The notes: generated from the sequence alone by a model not told the origin. Shown: positions 44,110-56,065, numbered from the stretch's first letter. The stretch is 64,000 bases of DNA from Piezodorus guildinii (GCA_023052935.1 CM041292.1:204561799-204625798); one strand, 5' to 3'. A program made the numbers and translations.

Positions 44110-45079
44110 AAGTCTTGTGAAGAAGCTATCCAGCGGTAGCACTTCAATGTCTATGTCATTAGCAGGTCTCGAGGCAACCGTCTTTTCAGGCGCCTCCGAG
44201 GATTATCAGGAATAGATGGAGATGAGAGGTTACGGACTAGCGGGTTTGAGTGGGCTGGTAGTTTGGAATTAAAGGAGGTATATCTAGTTCTGGCTAAGTA
44301 GCAACTAACAGAATATTCAGGTCTTTATGGATAGTTTTATTAGTGACAAAATACGGAACATTTAGGATCTTTCGGAGGATTTTGGATTGCAATGATTGGA
44401 TGCGGAAGGAATTTGATGGCTTGGTGGAGCTCAATACCATATGTCCAAATAGGTCTAATAATGGCTATGTAAATTAGTTTTTTGTAGTAGATTGGAAGCT
44501 TTGAACGTTTGTCAAGTAAGTGTTGTAACAATCGGTATCTGCGAGCAGTTTCTTGTCTTTTCAGTCTGGTGTGAGGGTTCCAAGTTAGACGTTTGTCAAG
44601 GTGGAGTCCTAGGTAGCGGATCTGTTCAACAGGAATTAGTGGGATGTTACTAAAGGATACAGTGGGACAGGAGGTCATAGGTTTGCGACGAAGGGTAAAC
44701 GTGATTTGATGGGATTTGTTAGGATTTATTTTAATTCTCCATTTCTGACACCACTCTTCAATGGAGTCGATGTGTGACTGAAGGTTTTGTGATGCGACAG
44801 TTGGGTCATTGTTTACTGATAACACACAAGTGTCATCAGCATACGTAGTGAGGACAGTGCTAGGATGGATGGGGATATCAGCTGTATATACCGTATAAAG
44901 GATCGGACCCAGGATACTACCTTGAGGTACTCCGGCGGACTAAATAAGGATGAGTAAGAAAGGTTATGGTTAACTTTAAAGGCTCTATCAGTGAAGTAGG
45001 AACGGATTAACAGGAAGTACCCTGGAGAGAGGAATTGACGGAGCTTGTATAGCAGGCCTGGATGCCAAACTTTGACCAA
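44110..45079 (-). pseudogene. jockey-type LINE, reverse transcriptase broken
   Basis: The minus frame 45079-44813 has KVWHPGLLYKLRQFL. The frame 44825-44340 has SVNNDPTVASQNLQSHIDSI, RIKINPNKSHQITFTLRRKP and LGLHLDKRLTWNPHTRLKRQ. A frameshift falls at the YADD region (text 'catcagcatacgtag' spans it). Close in sequence to the copy at 33722-35262. Confidence 0.85.
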
Positions 45080-45362
45080 AAGCCAGGCCGTATTTAATTT
45101 TCAAATTTCTGTATATTTGGATGGTTTTGAAAAAAAAAAATCTATATTTTCCCACCACTTGCTCCTCCTCATGAACATCCTACGCAGGTCTCTTCTCAGT
45201 CTTATCCATATTTAAAATTATTTATTATTTATTAATTCATATAAGTTTTTGGCATTACAATTGTATTTGCTATCTGCTTATGCAACAAGCAAATATGCTA
45301 ACAAATGATGTAACAAACTACATATGTTAGATTAAAAAAAACAAAAAAAAAACTAATAACTT
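45080..45362. other. Unrecognised spacer
   Basis: No frame or repeat recognised. Confidence 0.35.
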
Positions 45363-46472
45363 TCAATATTTCAGGTCTCTTGGCCAGCGCCTCGATAGTC
45401 TTCTGGGCGGATTATATGGGTTTGTGGCAGTTGATAGGTTTTGAGTCAGCGGGTTTGAATTTAGGATCAGTCTGTCATGAAATTTACTGTAGCGATCAGT
45501 GGCAGTTGCAATGACGAATGGAATGTCTAAGGTCAGTATGTAGTGTCTCGTTAGATACGTAAAAAGGGGCATTTATAATTTTCCTGAGTAATTTTGATTG
45601 AAATGATTGAATAATTTTGATGTTTGACTTTTTTGCTGTTCCCCATAACTCAATGCCATAAGTCCAAATGGGTTTTATTAGTACTTTGTAAATAGTTAAT
45701 TTGTTCGTCAATGATAATTTTAACGTTTGTCTAGTAATCTTGAAAGAAGTCCATATCGTTGATTTAGTTCTTTTCTTTTTCGTTTGAGGTGGTATGCCCA
45801 TGTTATTCTTTTGTCAAGGTAAAGTCCTAAATAACGTACTGTGTCTGAAACTGGTATTGGGATATTATCGTAAAAGACTTGGAGGCAGGAGTTATGTTTT
45901 AAAGAAAATGTGACGAACAGGCTCTTTGATTGATTCATTTTTATTTTTCATGTTTTGCCCAGCAAGCTATGTCGTCCAGATGTTTTTAGAGTGCCTTAGA
46001 AGCCTTAGAGGCATCTTTGTTGGATGTGAGGATAGCTGAATCGTCGGCAAAGGTTGCTATAAGTGTTTCTGGATGCTGTGGAATGTCAAAGAAATATATA
46101 TTAAAAAGTGTTGTACCTAAAACGCTACCTTGTGGTACACCTGCTTTTATTTGTTTAATATTAGAGAACTCAGAACCTATTCTTACACGGAAAAACCTAT
46201 CTTTTAAGTACGAATGTAAAATTAAACAATACGTTGGACTAAGAAATGTTTTTAACTTAGCGAGCAACCCATCGTGCCATATTCTGTCAAAGGCCTGACT
46301 CATATCCAAAAACACTCCCGGACAGTAATGTTTTGATTCTAACGAAAAAGAAATATAATTAACCAATCGGTAACACTGTTGTATTCTAGAATGATTTTGT
46401 TTAAAACCATATTTAAAATTAAAAGAAAAAATATTTAGAAATATAATAGCATCTCTCCAGCACAACTGTTGT
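45363..46472 (-). pseudogene. Second jockey-type LINE lineage, frameshifted
   Basis: Three overlapping minus frames together cover a reverse transcriptase. 46465-45986 gives KYGFKQNHSRIQQCYRLVNY, GVFLDMSQAFDRIWHDGLLA, KAGVPQGSVLGTTLFNIYFF and TFADDSAIL (FADD at the catalytic site). 45938-45720 gives RYLGLYLDKRITWAYHLKRK. 45801-45363 gives the thumb. Clearly diverged from the 34-kb lineage. A SINE sits at its upstream edge. Confidence 0.85.
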
Positions 46473-46748
46473 TTGTTTATTTATTTAAGGTGACTTTATG
46501 CTACTGTGGCTTGTCGGACGATGCTACAGTGGGAGTTATAAATTTCACCTATCCAGGCTTTATAAGGATAGGGATCTTTAACGAGTACCTGACATCTCAC
46601 AGGCTCGGGACCACCTTTTAACGTCCCCACAGAAGGACGGCATAACTAAGGATTTTTTGCTTCTTTTAAAGAATCCTAGGAGAACCAGCGGGTTTGAACC
46701 CGTGACATAGGAGGCTGTTTTGCTAGCCACCCAGCTACAAGTGATCCC
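46473..46748 (-). mobile_element. tRNA-SINE family A with target duplication
   Basis: Flanked by GCACAACTGTTGT (46460-46472) and GCACAACTATTGT (46749-46761). Complete, with 'gcgggtttgaacccgtgaca' B-box context near its 5' end. Confidence 0.85.
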
Positions 46749-46924
46749 GCACAACTATTGTATTTAACTCCTTGAGTATGCACTGGTTCTTGCTTGAAAG
46801 AACTTAATTACTTATATTGGTTTATTACTTTCAATAATAAACCTTTGTAATCGACGAAAAAAAAATGACCTCTCCCCGTGATGGAAAATCATCCTCAATC
46901 CTGTCTAAATATGTCTTTATTCAT

Positions 46925-47575
46925 GATTTTCAATATTATCTGGGAACAATGCTCCTCTTGTCCCGGTTGAACAGATCCGATATCTTGGACTGCACCTTGA
47001 CAAACGCCTTACTTGGAACCTCATACAAGACGAAACGACAAGAACTGCACGACGTTTTAGACTACTTCAACACTTACTAGACAAACGTTCTAATCTTCCA
47101 CTTAACTACAAAAGACTCATCTACATGAATATTATAAGACCTATCTGGACTTACGGAATTGAGCTATGGGGCTCCACCAAACCATCCAATTCCGCTCGTA
47201 TCCAATCCTTACAATCCAAAATCCTTCGTAAAATCCTCAACGCTCCTTACTTTGTCACGAATAAGCTCATCCACAAAGATCTTGATGTTCCCTATGTTAC
47301 TGGTTTTGGCCCGAACCAGGTATGAATCTTTCCATACAAAACTCCATTCCCATTCTAACCCACTAGTTTCTACCCTAGCTTCCTCTTCGATCCCTGATAA
47401 CCCTCCGAGGCGTCTGAAAAGAAGATGGCCTCGAGACCTTCTTGTTTAGATTGACTACTAGAGTGCTGCCAATGGGCAGTCTCTCTTCATGTTTTTCATG
47501 TATTTTATCTTTACCAGCATATTTACTAGTTGTATTACAAAATACAGTTATAAATTTCAATAAAAATATTTTTAA
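46925..47575 (+). pseudogene. jockey-type LINE, 5' truncated
   Basis: Begins in the thumb region ('cttgtcccggttgaacagat', 'ggactgcaccttgacaaacg') and continues through IIRPIWTYGIELWGSTKPSN and SKILRKILNAPYFVTNKLIH to PPRRLKRRWPRDLLV and the 3' UTR with an A-run near 47572. Frameshifts near 46990-47050 and 47310. Confidence 0.8.
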
Positions 47576-48177
47576 AAAAAATATATATTATCTGGTAAGG
47601 AGCTATTTTTTATAGTAATAAAAACTTAAACAAAATATTATTTATTTATTTGAAAACATTGTAACCTTATTTTTATAAAAATGGTGGCTTAAGGCCTTCT
47701 GCATGAACATAAGTGTATTATATGAAATTTAATAATGATGATCAAATAGGACATTTTTTTCCCTAATCAAAATAAGCAGGAATGTGTATTAAAAGTAAAA
47801 ATATCGAAAAGCAAAACCAATGCAAGAAACAGAACCCTTTAAGAACCGTACGACAGGGAAGTGATGTACTGACGAAGGTACACTTAACCATCGGAATTCT
47901 CCAGTGTGAGGGACCTAACTGTTTTCTATTGTGTCAAAACGGTTTTCGGCCACGACAAAACACGGCTGACTCTTCGACTCCAATGCGGGTGGCAACTAAA
48001 GGCTCTTGTATCCGGATATTATCCTCATTGAAGAACAGATGTATATCGTATTATAATAAGTCTTTAAAAGGAATAATTATTTTGGTAAAGTACAAATTAT
48101 GGGCTCGATTACTTACTGACAATAATTGCCAAGATAAATAAATGAGACACGTGTTTTATATCTTACTTTTTTTTAAA
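47576..48177. other. Unrecognised stretch
   Basis: A 119-residue frame at 47782-48141 has no recognisable domain. No repeat match. Confidence 0.35.
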
Positions 48178-48238
48178 GTTCTTAAATTGATTTTAACAGC
48201 GGCGTTAAGTGGAATTTGTGTGTTGCGCGCACCAGATT
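48178..48238 (-). mobile_element. Helentron-like terminal fragment
   Basis: Only the TCTGGTGC end remains: 'attgattttaacagcgg' then 'gtgtgttgcgcgcaccagat'. Confidence 0.55.
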
Positions 48239-49735
48239 AGTTTTCTATTTTTTTTTAAAGAGAGGGTAGTGGACCACTGGTCAGAAAATAAAATGTTTCC
48301 ATCGCAAGGATGGGGCCAATAAATGCTGGAAGTACACCGTTAGCAGGCTCAACTGGATCATTATCCCATTGCAGAAGGATAGGACGGTAAACAAAAGGAT
48401 TCCAAGCGAAATCATTGTTCGAGGACAACAAGGGATCCCGTCTGCGGCGCGCGGAGGTTTCGAAGTGTACAGAGTGGGCAATATATGATTTAGGTGGACA
48501 AAATTCTGAAATTTGTCCATATTTAAACTTTGGGATCCCAGATTACGGAAAAAATATTTAAAAAATTATAAAACCTAATTAATTTTTTGACACTATTGGC
48601 GAGCGCAGAGTGGTCAAACATCCAGTTTATTGGCTAAGATCTAAAACTTCCCTACATTTTACGTTTGAAGTCCCAGAATACGGGAAACATAATACAACAA
48701 ATCTAATTATGGCTCGGAGTTGCTGTAACCTGCCAATAGATGTATTTTATATCATTTAGGAAATTCTTGAAATTATCGATTGTGAAACTTTTAATTGTGT
48801 CTGAAAAAATTATTTATCACCCAAAACGCAAAAAATTCTTTGTAATATCTAAAGACTAGAAGGATTGATGAAACAAATCCTTGGGGTAACTTGGGGGTTA
48901 TATAGTTTTTCGTTATTGAATAAGGGCGTATATTTACAAATTGCTAAATTAACTCTACAGGTGAAATTGCAATGTATATTCAATAACGAGTTTGGAAATA
49001 TAATGTCTTACCTGTCCATTGTTAAATAAAAGCAAAAATACATTGCTCTAAATATACCTTGAACACAATAAATGATCATCGAATAAAGATAATCCCACTG
49101 CCTGTTATTATGCACTTGTGTGAACAGGAATGATTCCCTCATTTACTATTTATTTGTAAACATGGTATGGCGGGAAATATTAGTATGGAAGGTCTTGCCA
49201 ACTAATAATAAAAAGGTGAAGCACTAGAAAATTCCAAACTTTTGACTTGACTTTTGCCCATCTAAATTGGTGATTTTACCCACTGTGCCGGGCGTTGGCC
49301 TCCCGTCACTCATCGCAGGCCTATCGATTCAGGTGACGGCTCTTAGCTCTGCTATTATAGTAATGGGCTCTCGGCAAAGGAAATATTGATGCAGGGTGTT
49401 CATATAGCGAGCGGCTATGTTAAACGCCGTGAAAACGAAAATCTATAACGGAAACCCCAAGACCTATCAACAGAATGGTCTACTACGTCACTATCATCTT
49501 TTTGACAGTGCCTCAAGTCATCCAGATGTAAATGACATCAGCGAAAGTAATAGACCTGCATTTAGGAAAGTATTTTGTAACCTAAGGTAATAATGAATAC
49601 ATTTTTTTCACTTAACATTTTATTTACACCTGTAAAAAAAATTACAATTAGCAAATGTACTAAAATCTAAGGTAACATGGAGTGGGCAGGCATGAGGGAG
49701 ACAGCACCCTGTGGTGCATCCTCCTCACATTAAGC
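48239..49735. other. Long unrecognised stretch
   Basis: Mixed AT-rich DNA with GC-richer patches near 48290-48480 and 49280-49380. Short frames only. No element recognised. Confidence 0.35.
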
Positions 49736-49739
49736 ACAA

Positions 49740-50345
49740 TTTTATTTTCAGGTCAGGAGGTCCCTCAGCCAACTCCTTTTCAGCCTACGCCAAGTTATGG
49801 ATGGTATGTCAGTTGTAGCCATGTTTTCCACGAGTTTACTTATGTGTCCATTTAGTTTGTCGTGAAATCGTTTCTAAGTCGATCGAATGTGGTTTGTTGT
49901 AGTTGGAATACTAAGTCAGTATGAAGGGTATCGTTTGAAACATATGGTGGTGAGTTCGTTGCCAGTCTTAAAAATTGCGATTGAAAGGTTTTTTATTTAT
50001 CGTATGTGTTTAGCGGGTCCGTATATTTGGCAAGCGTAAGTCCATATCGGTTTTAATAAATACGTGTATACATTAAGTTTCTGTCTGGTGGATAATTTAG
50101 AATATCAATGAAGTATCGAATACAATAGTCTTAGTCGAAAACTTAGGAGTTTTTCCATATTATTTTGATGTGCGGGCCCTATGTCAAAAATAAGTCCTAA
50201 GTACGTTACTCTGTTTGATTGTGGTATCTGGTGACTGTCTGTGTAAACTGGAGGGCAGGTTCAATGAATTAATTAATTTGTTAATGATAGAGTTGTTGTT
50301 GACCGTAGAGAATATATGTTGGAGAAGTTGGTTGAAGATGCGGTT
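49740..50345 (-). pseudogene. jockey-type LINE, very decayed
   Basis: The plus text 'tcaggaggtccctcagccaa', 'actaagtcagtatgaaggg', 'gcgggtccgtatatttgg' and 'aagtcctaagtacgttactc' parallels the minus-strand LINE at 45363-45850 (compare 'aaggtcagtatgtagtgtct' there). No intact frame. Confidence 0.5.
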
Positions 50346-50386
50346 ATCGAGAAATTGCACAAATAAGACAAGCATATTTTATTTGA

Positions 50387-50426
50387 GTCGAAGTTTTGGC
50401 CTACATCGTTGGCCTTTATCAGAGCT
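50387..50426 (-). ncRNA. Decayed hammerhead-like block
   Basis: Minus strand: GCTCTGATAA, GGCC loop GGCC, AAAACTTCG. It matches the foldback-element motif at 5224/6066 including flank ('gctaagaaaaacaaaataat'), but CTGATGA is CTGATAA and GAAA is AAAA. Inactive by core rules. Confidence 0.45.
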
Positions 50427-50618
50427 AAGAAAAACAAAATAATAACCAAAAAATAGAAAATGATACTTTTGGAATGAAAATATTTTAATATTATTATGAG
50501 GATCTAACCAATTAATTAAAGTTTAAAGAAGAATAATTTTGGAAAATTATTTTACTTTAAAAAAAATATTAATTAAGAAGAATAACTTTGAAGTAATCAA
50601 TATACACAATAATACAAT

Positions 50619-50658
50619 AGGGTCTCCTAAGTCCAAATAACTAAGTCCCGAAGAAAGG

Positions 50659-50699
<41 letters not shown>

Positions 50700-51439
50700 T
50701 AAGTCTGGCGCAAAAACGAAAAGCCGTACGGAACTAAAATTCATATTTAAGACAACTATACGCCCGAGATGTTATCCCAACTTTTTCATCAAAATCGCCT
50801 AACCAGAAGAGCCACTTCATACCATTCATTTTGCACCTTAACGATTTTCTAAAAAAACGGCTCTAACGATTTTGATTAAACTCGCTAAATTGATGTAAAA
50901 TTAAATGGGCTTTACTATCATGTATGTTTCATTCCGATTAAAATAGTCTGTTAGGGCTTAAATTCCGATATTTTAAATGTTCTTCCTCTGAACTACCTTT
51001 AATTTTGTAGATTTCAAAAAGTTATGCCCATCATCTTGTTAGCATTAATAAATAACAGCTAAATATGCAAACTGAGCGATTTTGCTGACCAACTAAAGGA
51101 TGAAAGAGTAAAACTATTTTTATCTGAAATTTTTGTTTTATTCATAATAAGAACAGTAATATAGACGTATAATATACCGTTGGAAAGAGAAAGATTTTAT
51201 AAAAAATATTATCTCATACACAAAGCTGTAAAAGGTAATATAAAGTGAAGAATGGGGAATAAACTTATTACTGATTAACAATTTAATATAGTTATATTAT
51301 TTAATCCAAATCATATGTTTCCAACGAAAATGAATACACGTTTTACTAAAATCATCTTAGATTTATTTTTGAAATTGAAGTTTTTAAATTGCTTTTAACA
51401 ATCGAGGTAAGTGAAAGTCGTGTGTTGCCCGCATAAGAT
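50619..51439 (-). mobile_element. Helentron-like element R4, hairpin end missing
   Basis: Begins at 'agggtctcctaagtccaaat', has a long (TG)n at 50664-50697, and ends GTGTTGCCCGCATAAGAT. The minus frame over the TG run is spurious. Confidence 0.7.
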
Positions 51440-51616
51440 TTTTTTTTGACATGTAATAGATTGAATAATAATAATTGATTAAAAATATTTACAAGAATCA
51501 AAAATTTTTATTGAAATCACCTGTAAAAAAACTTATTTTACAACCCAATATATTGAGTACAATTACAAGTCATTCGATTCATTGCAATAAATAGAAATTT
51601 ACACGATCATCGTTTT

Positions 51617-52994
51617 CACCGGCACAGTATTCTTTTATGTGCTTTGACAATTGAGACGTTGATTTCCAAAAGGTACTATATCCACTTTAGAAAATTTTAC
51701 AGGAAACGCAAAATTCTGTTATTTATTTATTATTGGACCAATTTACGTGATTCTTTTTTTATTAAAATCAAAAGTTGATTTTTAAGTGTATTGCCAACTC
51801 ATTTTTCCAAATTATTGCCCTTTTCCGATGATTTTAAACAATATAATATGGATATAGTACTTTTTGGAACGAAACATGGATATAGTACTTTTTGGAACGA
51901 AACATGGATATAGTACTTTTTGGAAGAATATAACGCGAGATAAGTTGGTAACAGTCACTATAACCTTCCTAATACAACAATAGTGATAACTAACGTCTTT
52001 ATATCCTTAATTACTAAGTTATGTATATTTCCTTATTCTCCCTCTGAGAAATATCTTTCTTTGTTGGTTAATTACATTGATTATCTATTCTTCATAAAGA
52101 AAGTGAATATTCAAAGGACAATTTATGGCACTATAATAAGAAAGTATGTAATTATGAAGTTTATTTTGAACTTGTATTTACTATTTGTGTGAATTTAGCA
52201 AATTTAACTATATTATAAAAGACGTCTAAACATTATTTAGCAATAGATACTGACAAATAATAACTTTTGAGCTTTTATTTTACATAAAAAAATCGACTAC
52301 TAAGTGAGATCAGGCACATATTTTCCTAACATATTTTGCAACTTCATGGAATGATAATTCCAACTATTTGCTGCATCAAATGCCATTATTCTATTAAAAT
52401 GTGAGTTTCTGAAAAAATTTTAACCAAATTTATGTTGCTGCAAGAAGAAATACTATAAAAAAAACTTAATTTAATTGAAAACCTACGAGAACGGAGGCAA
52501 CGCAATTTAGTTGTTTAAAACGACCTAAAAACTGATTATTACGTTAAAACCATTGATTAAAATAATAGCGGTGATTCAAGACATGCTAAATGAACTAATA
52601 AAAATGCATAAATTAATGAAAACAATAAATTAATGGTGATATATTACGGGATTAGGTGCTTCTGCCGTATAGTAGGAAATATAGTACCTTTTGGAAGGAA
52701 ATGAAAGGAAAGGTTATATCTGTTTACAGAGGGATATAGTACCTTTTGGAACGAAACATGGATATAGTACCTTTAGGAATGAAATAAAATGTGGATTTAG
52801 TACCTTTTGGAATGAAATGCAATTTTTAAATACTTTTATGAAGGATTTCTATGTTTTTAGATAAAAATCTGATGACGGATATCGATAAAAATAGACCATT
52901 AGAATACAAATATGTGGAAATATCAACTTTGAATAAAATGTCCTTTAGTACCTTTTGGAAATCAACGTCTCAATTGGCGTTTCATAAGCCGGTG
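51617..52994. mobile_element. Unclassified inverted-repeat element with 28-bp repeats
   Basis: Left end CACCGGCACAGTAT..AATTGAGACGTTGATTTCC.. (51617-51690); right end is the inverse (GGAAATCAACGTCTCAATT..GCCGGTG, 52957-52994). Inside are three exact or near-exact 28-bp units (GGATATAGTACTTTTTGGAA plus CGAAACAT at 51850, 51878 and 51906) and further single copies of GTACCTTTTGGAA near 52684, 52740, 52770, 52800 and 52950. No long ORF. The terminal sequence does not match a superfamily I can name. Confidence 0.6.
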
Positions 52995-53316
52995 ATGAGC
53001 TCAATGCAAAAAGATAAGAGGTAAGCAGATAATTCTAATTTAAAATATAGACGCCAATAAATCACAAAGCAATCACTATATCCAACACTATTGCAAGTAT
53101 TGGTAACTATTAAAGATATTAACATTAAAATAGGATAGATATAATCTTATGTTGGTTAAATAGTGTTTTAAGCTTTGAAACCATAATAACTGAACTGCAA
53201 TGCAAAGCATAGTAGGAACTGACCATCTTATCTATTACCATATTTAACAATACTATAATTAAGAAACATCACTCGGACTAACACTACTGCCTTAGAGCAT
53301 AAAGTAAGTCAAGATA

Positions 53317-54222
53317 TTTTACTTTCACTTACCTATATATGAAATATATAGTAAGGGGAAGTATTGCGATCGTGAAAATTTTCGAATTCTAGTTTTCAAC
53401 GAAAATACACGTTTTAGGGTCTCCTGAGTACAAATAACCAAGTCCCAAAAGGTCTGTGTGTGTCCGTGTGTGGTAACTCCCTGGCGGAAACGAAAAGTCC
53501 TATGAAACTGAAATTTCATATTTAAGACAACTATATGCCCGAGACGTTACAAAACCTTTATCATCAAAATGAGCTTACCAGAAGAGCAACTTTATACCAT
53601 GCAATTTGCACCTTTCATCGAATTTCTTGAAAACGGTTTGATTTTGATTAAACTCGCTATATTAATGTAAAATTTAATAGGCTTTAACATCATGTAAGTT
53701 TCATTCTGATAAAAATAGTCTGACAGGTCTTAAATGCCGATATTTTAAATTGTCTTCCTCTAAAGTACCTTTAATTTAATATATTCTATAAAAATAACCA
53801 TAATATGTTGTTAGCATTGATAAATAACAGCTAAATATCTAAGGTGTACCCATTTGACAAACAACTATAGGAGAAAACTGAAAACATATTTTTTTAATGC
53901 AATTTTTTGTTTTTTAACATATGAACAGTAATTTACAAACATGATAATATACCGTTTGAAAACTAAAGATTTGAGAAAAAATATTATCTAATACACAAGC
54001 TTTTAAAAGTTGATAGAGAGTGATGAAAAGCCGATAAAACTAACTGATTATTTTAGATAATAATATAATAGATTATTTAATAAAACACATGTTTCTATAG
54101 AAATTTCATTTAATTAGTTCTATAATGGTTTTACTCATTTTAATCTCTTACTGTACTTGAAAATTCTTTAATCGATTTTAGAAACGGAGGTAAGTGAAAG
54201 TCGTGTGTTGCCCGCACCAGAT
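53317..54222 (-). mobile_element. Helentron-like element R5, full length
   Basis: TTTTACTTTCACTTACC, long-form hairpin CTATATATGAAATATATAG, TG-rich patch at 53455-53472, end CCCGCACCAGAT. It contains a plus-strand GGAGGTAAGTGAAAGTC just before its end. Confidence 0.75.
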
Positions 54223-54753
54223 TTTTTTGTAGTAAATTTAATTTTTTTAATAATAATATTATTGTTCATGTATTTGTATTTTCAGATCTATGAAGTAAAA
54301 GAAACTCTGCCTCAAGTAAAAAAAACTATTATTTTAATTTGAAAAATCAATTCTTCTTGGATATATGAAATTATAAAACTTAGTAATAATAATTAAGAAA
54401 ACTATATTCAACTATTAATAATAATAATTTTTGGGGAGAGGGGCGACAGCTCATTCGCTCGCAGCCTCAGCCCGATCGTCAAATATGAGTCGCCGAATCC
54501 CTGATATTTATTTAGGTTTCGTTATGGGTTATATTAATGTAACCAACTTTGTCATGTACATATATTGAGAAGAAACAAAAATGAAACAAATAAAAATTAA
54601 CTTCTAGATAAAACATAAAGAGTACTTATGGTCACTTCTAGCGAGAGGACGATTGCAAGCGGTGACGTCTTAACTTAATATTAACGATATATATATATAT
54701 ATAGGAGAAATGTTCTGAATTAGTATTTCCCAATTCTTAACAATAATAAACAA
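54223..54753. other. Unrecognised AT-rich spacer
   Basis: Includes a short (AT)n near 54690. No gene. Confidence 0.4.
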
Positions 54754-54886
54754 GGTTTCTGAAGTTTGCGATGATGAAGTTGAGGTCCCAAGTAGAGTGA
54801 ATTATATTGAGGGTGTATAGTCGACTGTAGAAACTATTATAGGTGGAATAGTCAGGAATCAGTCATTTTTGAAAAGTTTTTAATTT

Positions 54887-54928
54887 TGCCAACGTTTCGG
54901 CTCAAGCTTGTGAGCCATCATCAGGGCA
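54887..54928 (-). ncRNA. Hammerhead-like ribozyme motif, direct unit 1
   Basis: Minus strand: stem I TGCC, CTGATGA, one T, stem II GGCTC/GAGCC around ACAAGCTT, GAAAC, GTT, stem I GGCA. All invariant core bases are present; 4-bp stem I; palindromic ACGT for a dimeric stem III. Confidence 0.6.
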
Positions 54929-55094
54929 TTACTGAGCCATGTCCAAGCATAAACTGGTGATGGTTTCTGAAGTTTGCGATGATGAAGTTGAGGTCCCAAG
55001 TAGAGTGAATTATATTGAGGGTGTATAGTCGACTGTAGAAACTATTATAGATGGAATAGTCAGGAATCAGTCATTTTTGAAAAGTTTTTAATTT

Positions 55095-55136
55095 TGCCAA
55101 AGTTTCGGATCAAGCTTGTGAGCCATCATCAGGGCA
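55095..55136 (-). ncRNA. Hammerhead-like motif, direct unit 2 (weakened)
   Basis: Same layout, but stem II has a mismatch (GGCTC with GATCC) and GAAACGT has become GAAACTT, losing the palindromic stem III. CTGATGA and GAAA are retained. Confidence 0.5.
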
Positions 55137-55199
55137 TTACTGAGCCATGTCCAAGCATAAACCTTCTTCTTGAGTTTATGCTTGGACATGGCTCAGTAA

Positions 55200-55241
55200 T
55201 GCCCTGATGATGGCTCACAAGCTTGAGCCGAAACGTTGGCA
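55200..55241 (+). ncRNA. Hammerhead-like ribozyme motif, inverted unit
   Basis: Plus strand: TGCC, CTGATGA (55204-55210), GGCTC/GAGCC, GAAAC, GTT, GGCA. Identical to direct unit 1 on the opposite strand. Confidence 0.6.
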
Positions 55242-55315
55242 AAATTAAAAACTTTTCAAAAATGACTGATTCCTGACTATTCCATCTATAATAATAAACA
55301 AGAATTATCACAAAT

Positions 55316-55610
55316 CTATATATGAATCGCCCTTGGTCATCGGACCACGCGTGAACGGCTAGACCGATTTCTCCAATTCTTTTTTTCTTATGTTTATATA
55401 AGTCAGGAGAAGAATCTTTGGTACACAGTTTTTAAAAAAAATATTTAATAGGTTATAACAATCACTATATCTATAAAATGTAATGACTTAAAAATGTATT
55501 ATAACATTCTCTGATGAATTATAATATATATAGCGAGATTCCCCTATTATAATCTTAAAATCTTTTCAAGGGAAATATATGAAGCTAGAAACAAGAGAAG
55601 CTCTGTTTAG
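55316..55610 (+). mobile_element. Helitron-like 5' end
   Basis: TCTATATATGAATCGCCCTT.. then 'gtgaacggctagaccgattt' and 'aagtcaggagaag' match the well-known 5' region of insect Helitrons (TC start; GAACGGCTGGACCGATTT). A matching CTRR 3' end with hairpin was not confidently found. Confidence 0.5.
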
Positions 55611-55686
55611 TTCTGGATTAAAACTGATATACATTAGTCTCATCATAGTATGTTATCTATTTAAACACCTGATTCAAGCATGTTAT

Positions 55687-56052
55687 CTAAAGTCTTATCA
55701 GCGATACCGATACCACAACCATCCAATTCCTTGTATTAAGACCAACTTTAAACAACAGCACTTTGGCACAAACACTTAAGTATTCAACGTCGGCTGAATC
55801 CACAAAGTAAGAATGCACTATCATCAAAATTAAGACTGTACCACTATAACCCATAAGGGATCGTGGGATTTGAAGGTGATAAAAAAATAGTTTTTGTTTT
55901 TTACCAATGGTTATGCAAAAAGATGTAATGGACGGCAAATCGCCCAACTTAACATACTTAATAGAAACTAGGAAAACCTCAGGACGGTCACCATATCCTA
56001 GATTGTACAAAAGAAAATTAATTTTCTTCCGCAGCTGGATCTGAACTCTCAT
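55687..56052 (-). CDS. Unrecognised 121-residue open frame
   Basis: Starts ATG at 56052 and is open to 55687. Mixed hydrophobic composition (FFYHLQIPRSLMGYSGTVLI, HSYFVDSADVEYLSVCAKVL). No domain recognised and no splice context evident. It lies between a Helitron-like end and a (TA)n run, so it may be repeat-derived or accidental. Confidence 0.2.
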   Translation of the reverse strand: MRVQIQLRKKINFLLYNLGYGDRPEVFLVSIKYVKLGDLPSITSFCITIGKKQKLFFYHLQIPRSLMGYSGTVLILMIVHSYFVDSADVEYLSVCAKVLLFKVGLNTRNWMVVVSVSLIRL

Positions 56053-56062
56053 ATTCGATCAA

Positions 56063-56065
<3 letters not shown>

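Larger units (their letters stand above)
54754..55290. mobile_element. Retrozyme/Penelope-like tandem plus inverted repeat with three hammerhead motifs
   Basis: Two direct units with a 208-bp period (54754-54961 and 54962-55161) share 'ggtttctgaagtttgcgatg', 'gtcgactgtagaaactatta' and 'gtcaggaatcagtcattttt'. A third, shorter unit (about 55172-55290) is inverted. Each unit holds a hammerhead-like block, so direct units are cleavable as 208-nt monomers on the minus strand. Tandem ~200-nt units with one ribozyme each fit animal retrozymes; Penelope-like pseudo-LTRs are the alternative. No ORF. Confidence 0.7.

Noticed and set aside
47782..48141. 119-residue plus frame as a gene
   Set aside because: Starts in AT-rich DNA, no motif, no signal or splice context, and composition like the non-coding surroundings.
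54754..55161. CRISPR-like direct repeats
   Set aside because: Only two long units in a eukaryotic transposon context; no short repeats with unique spacers anywhere in the window.
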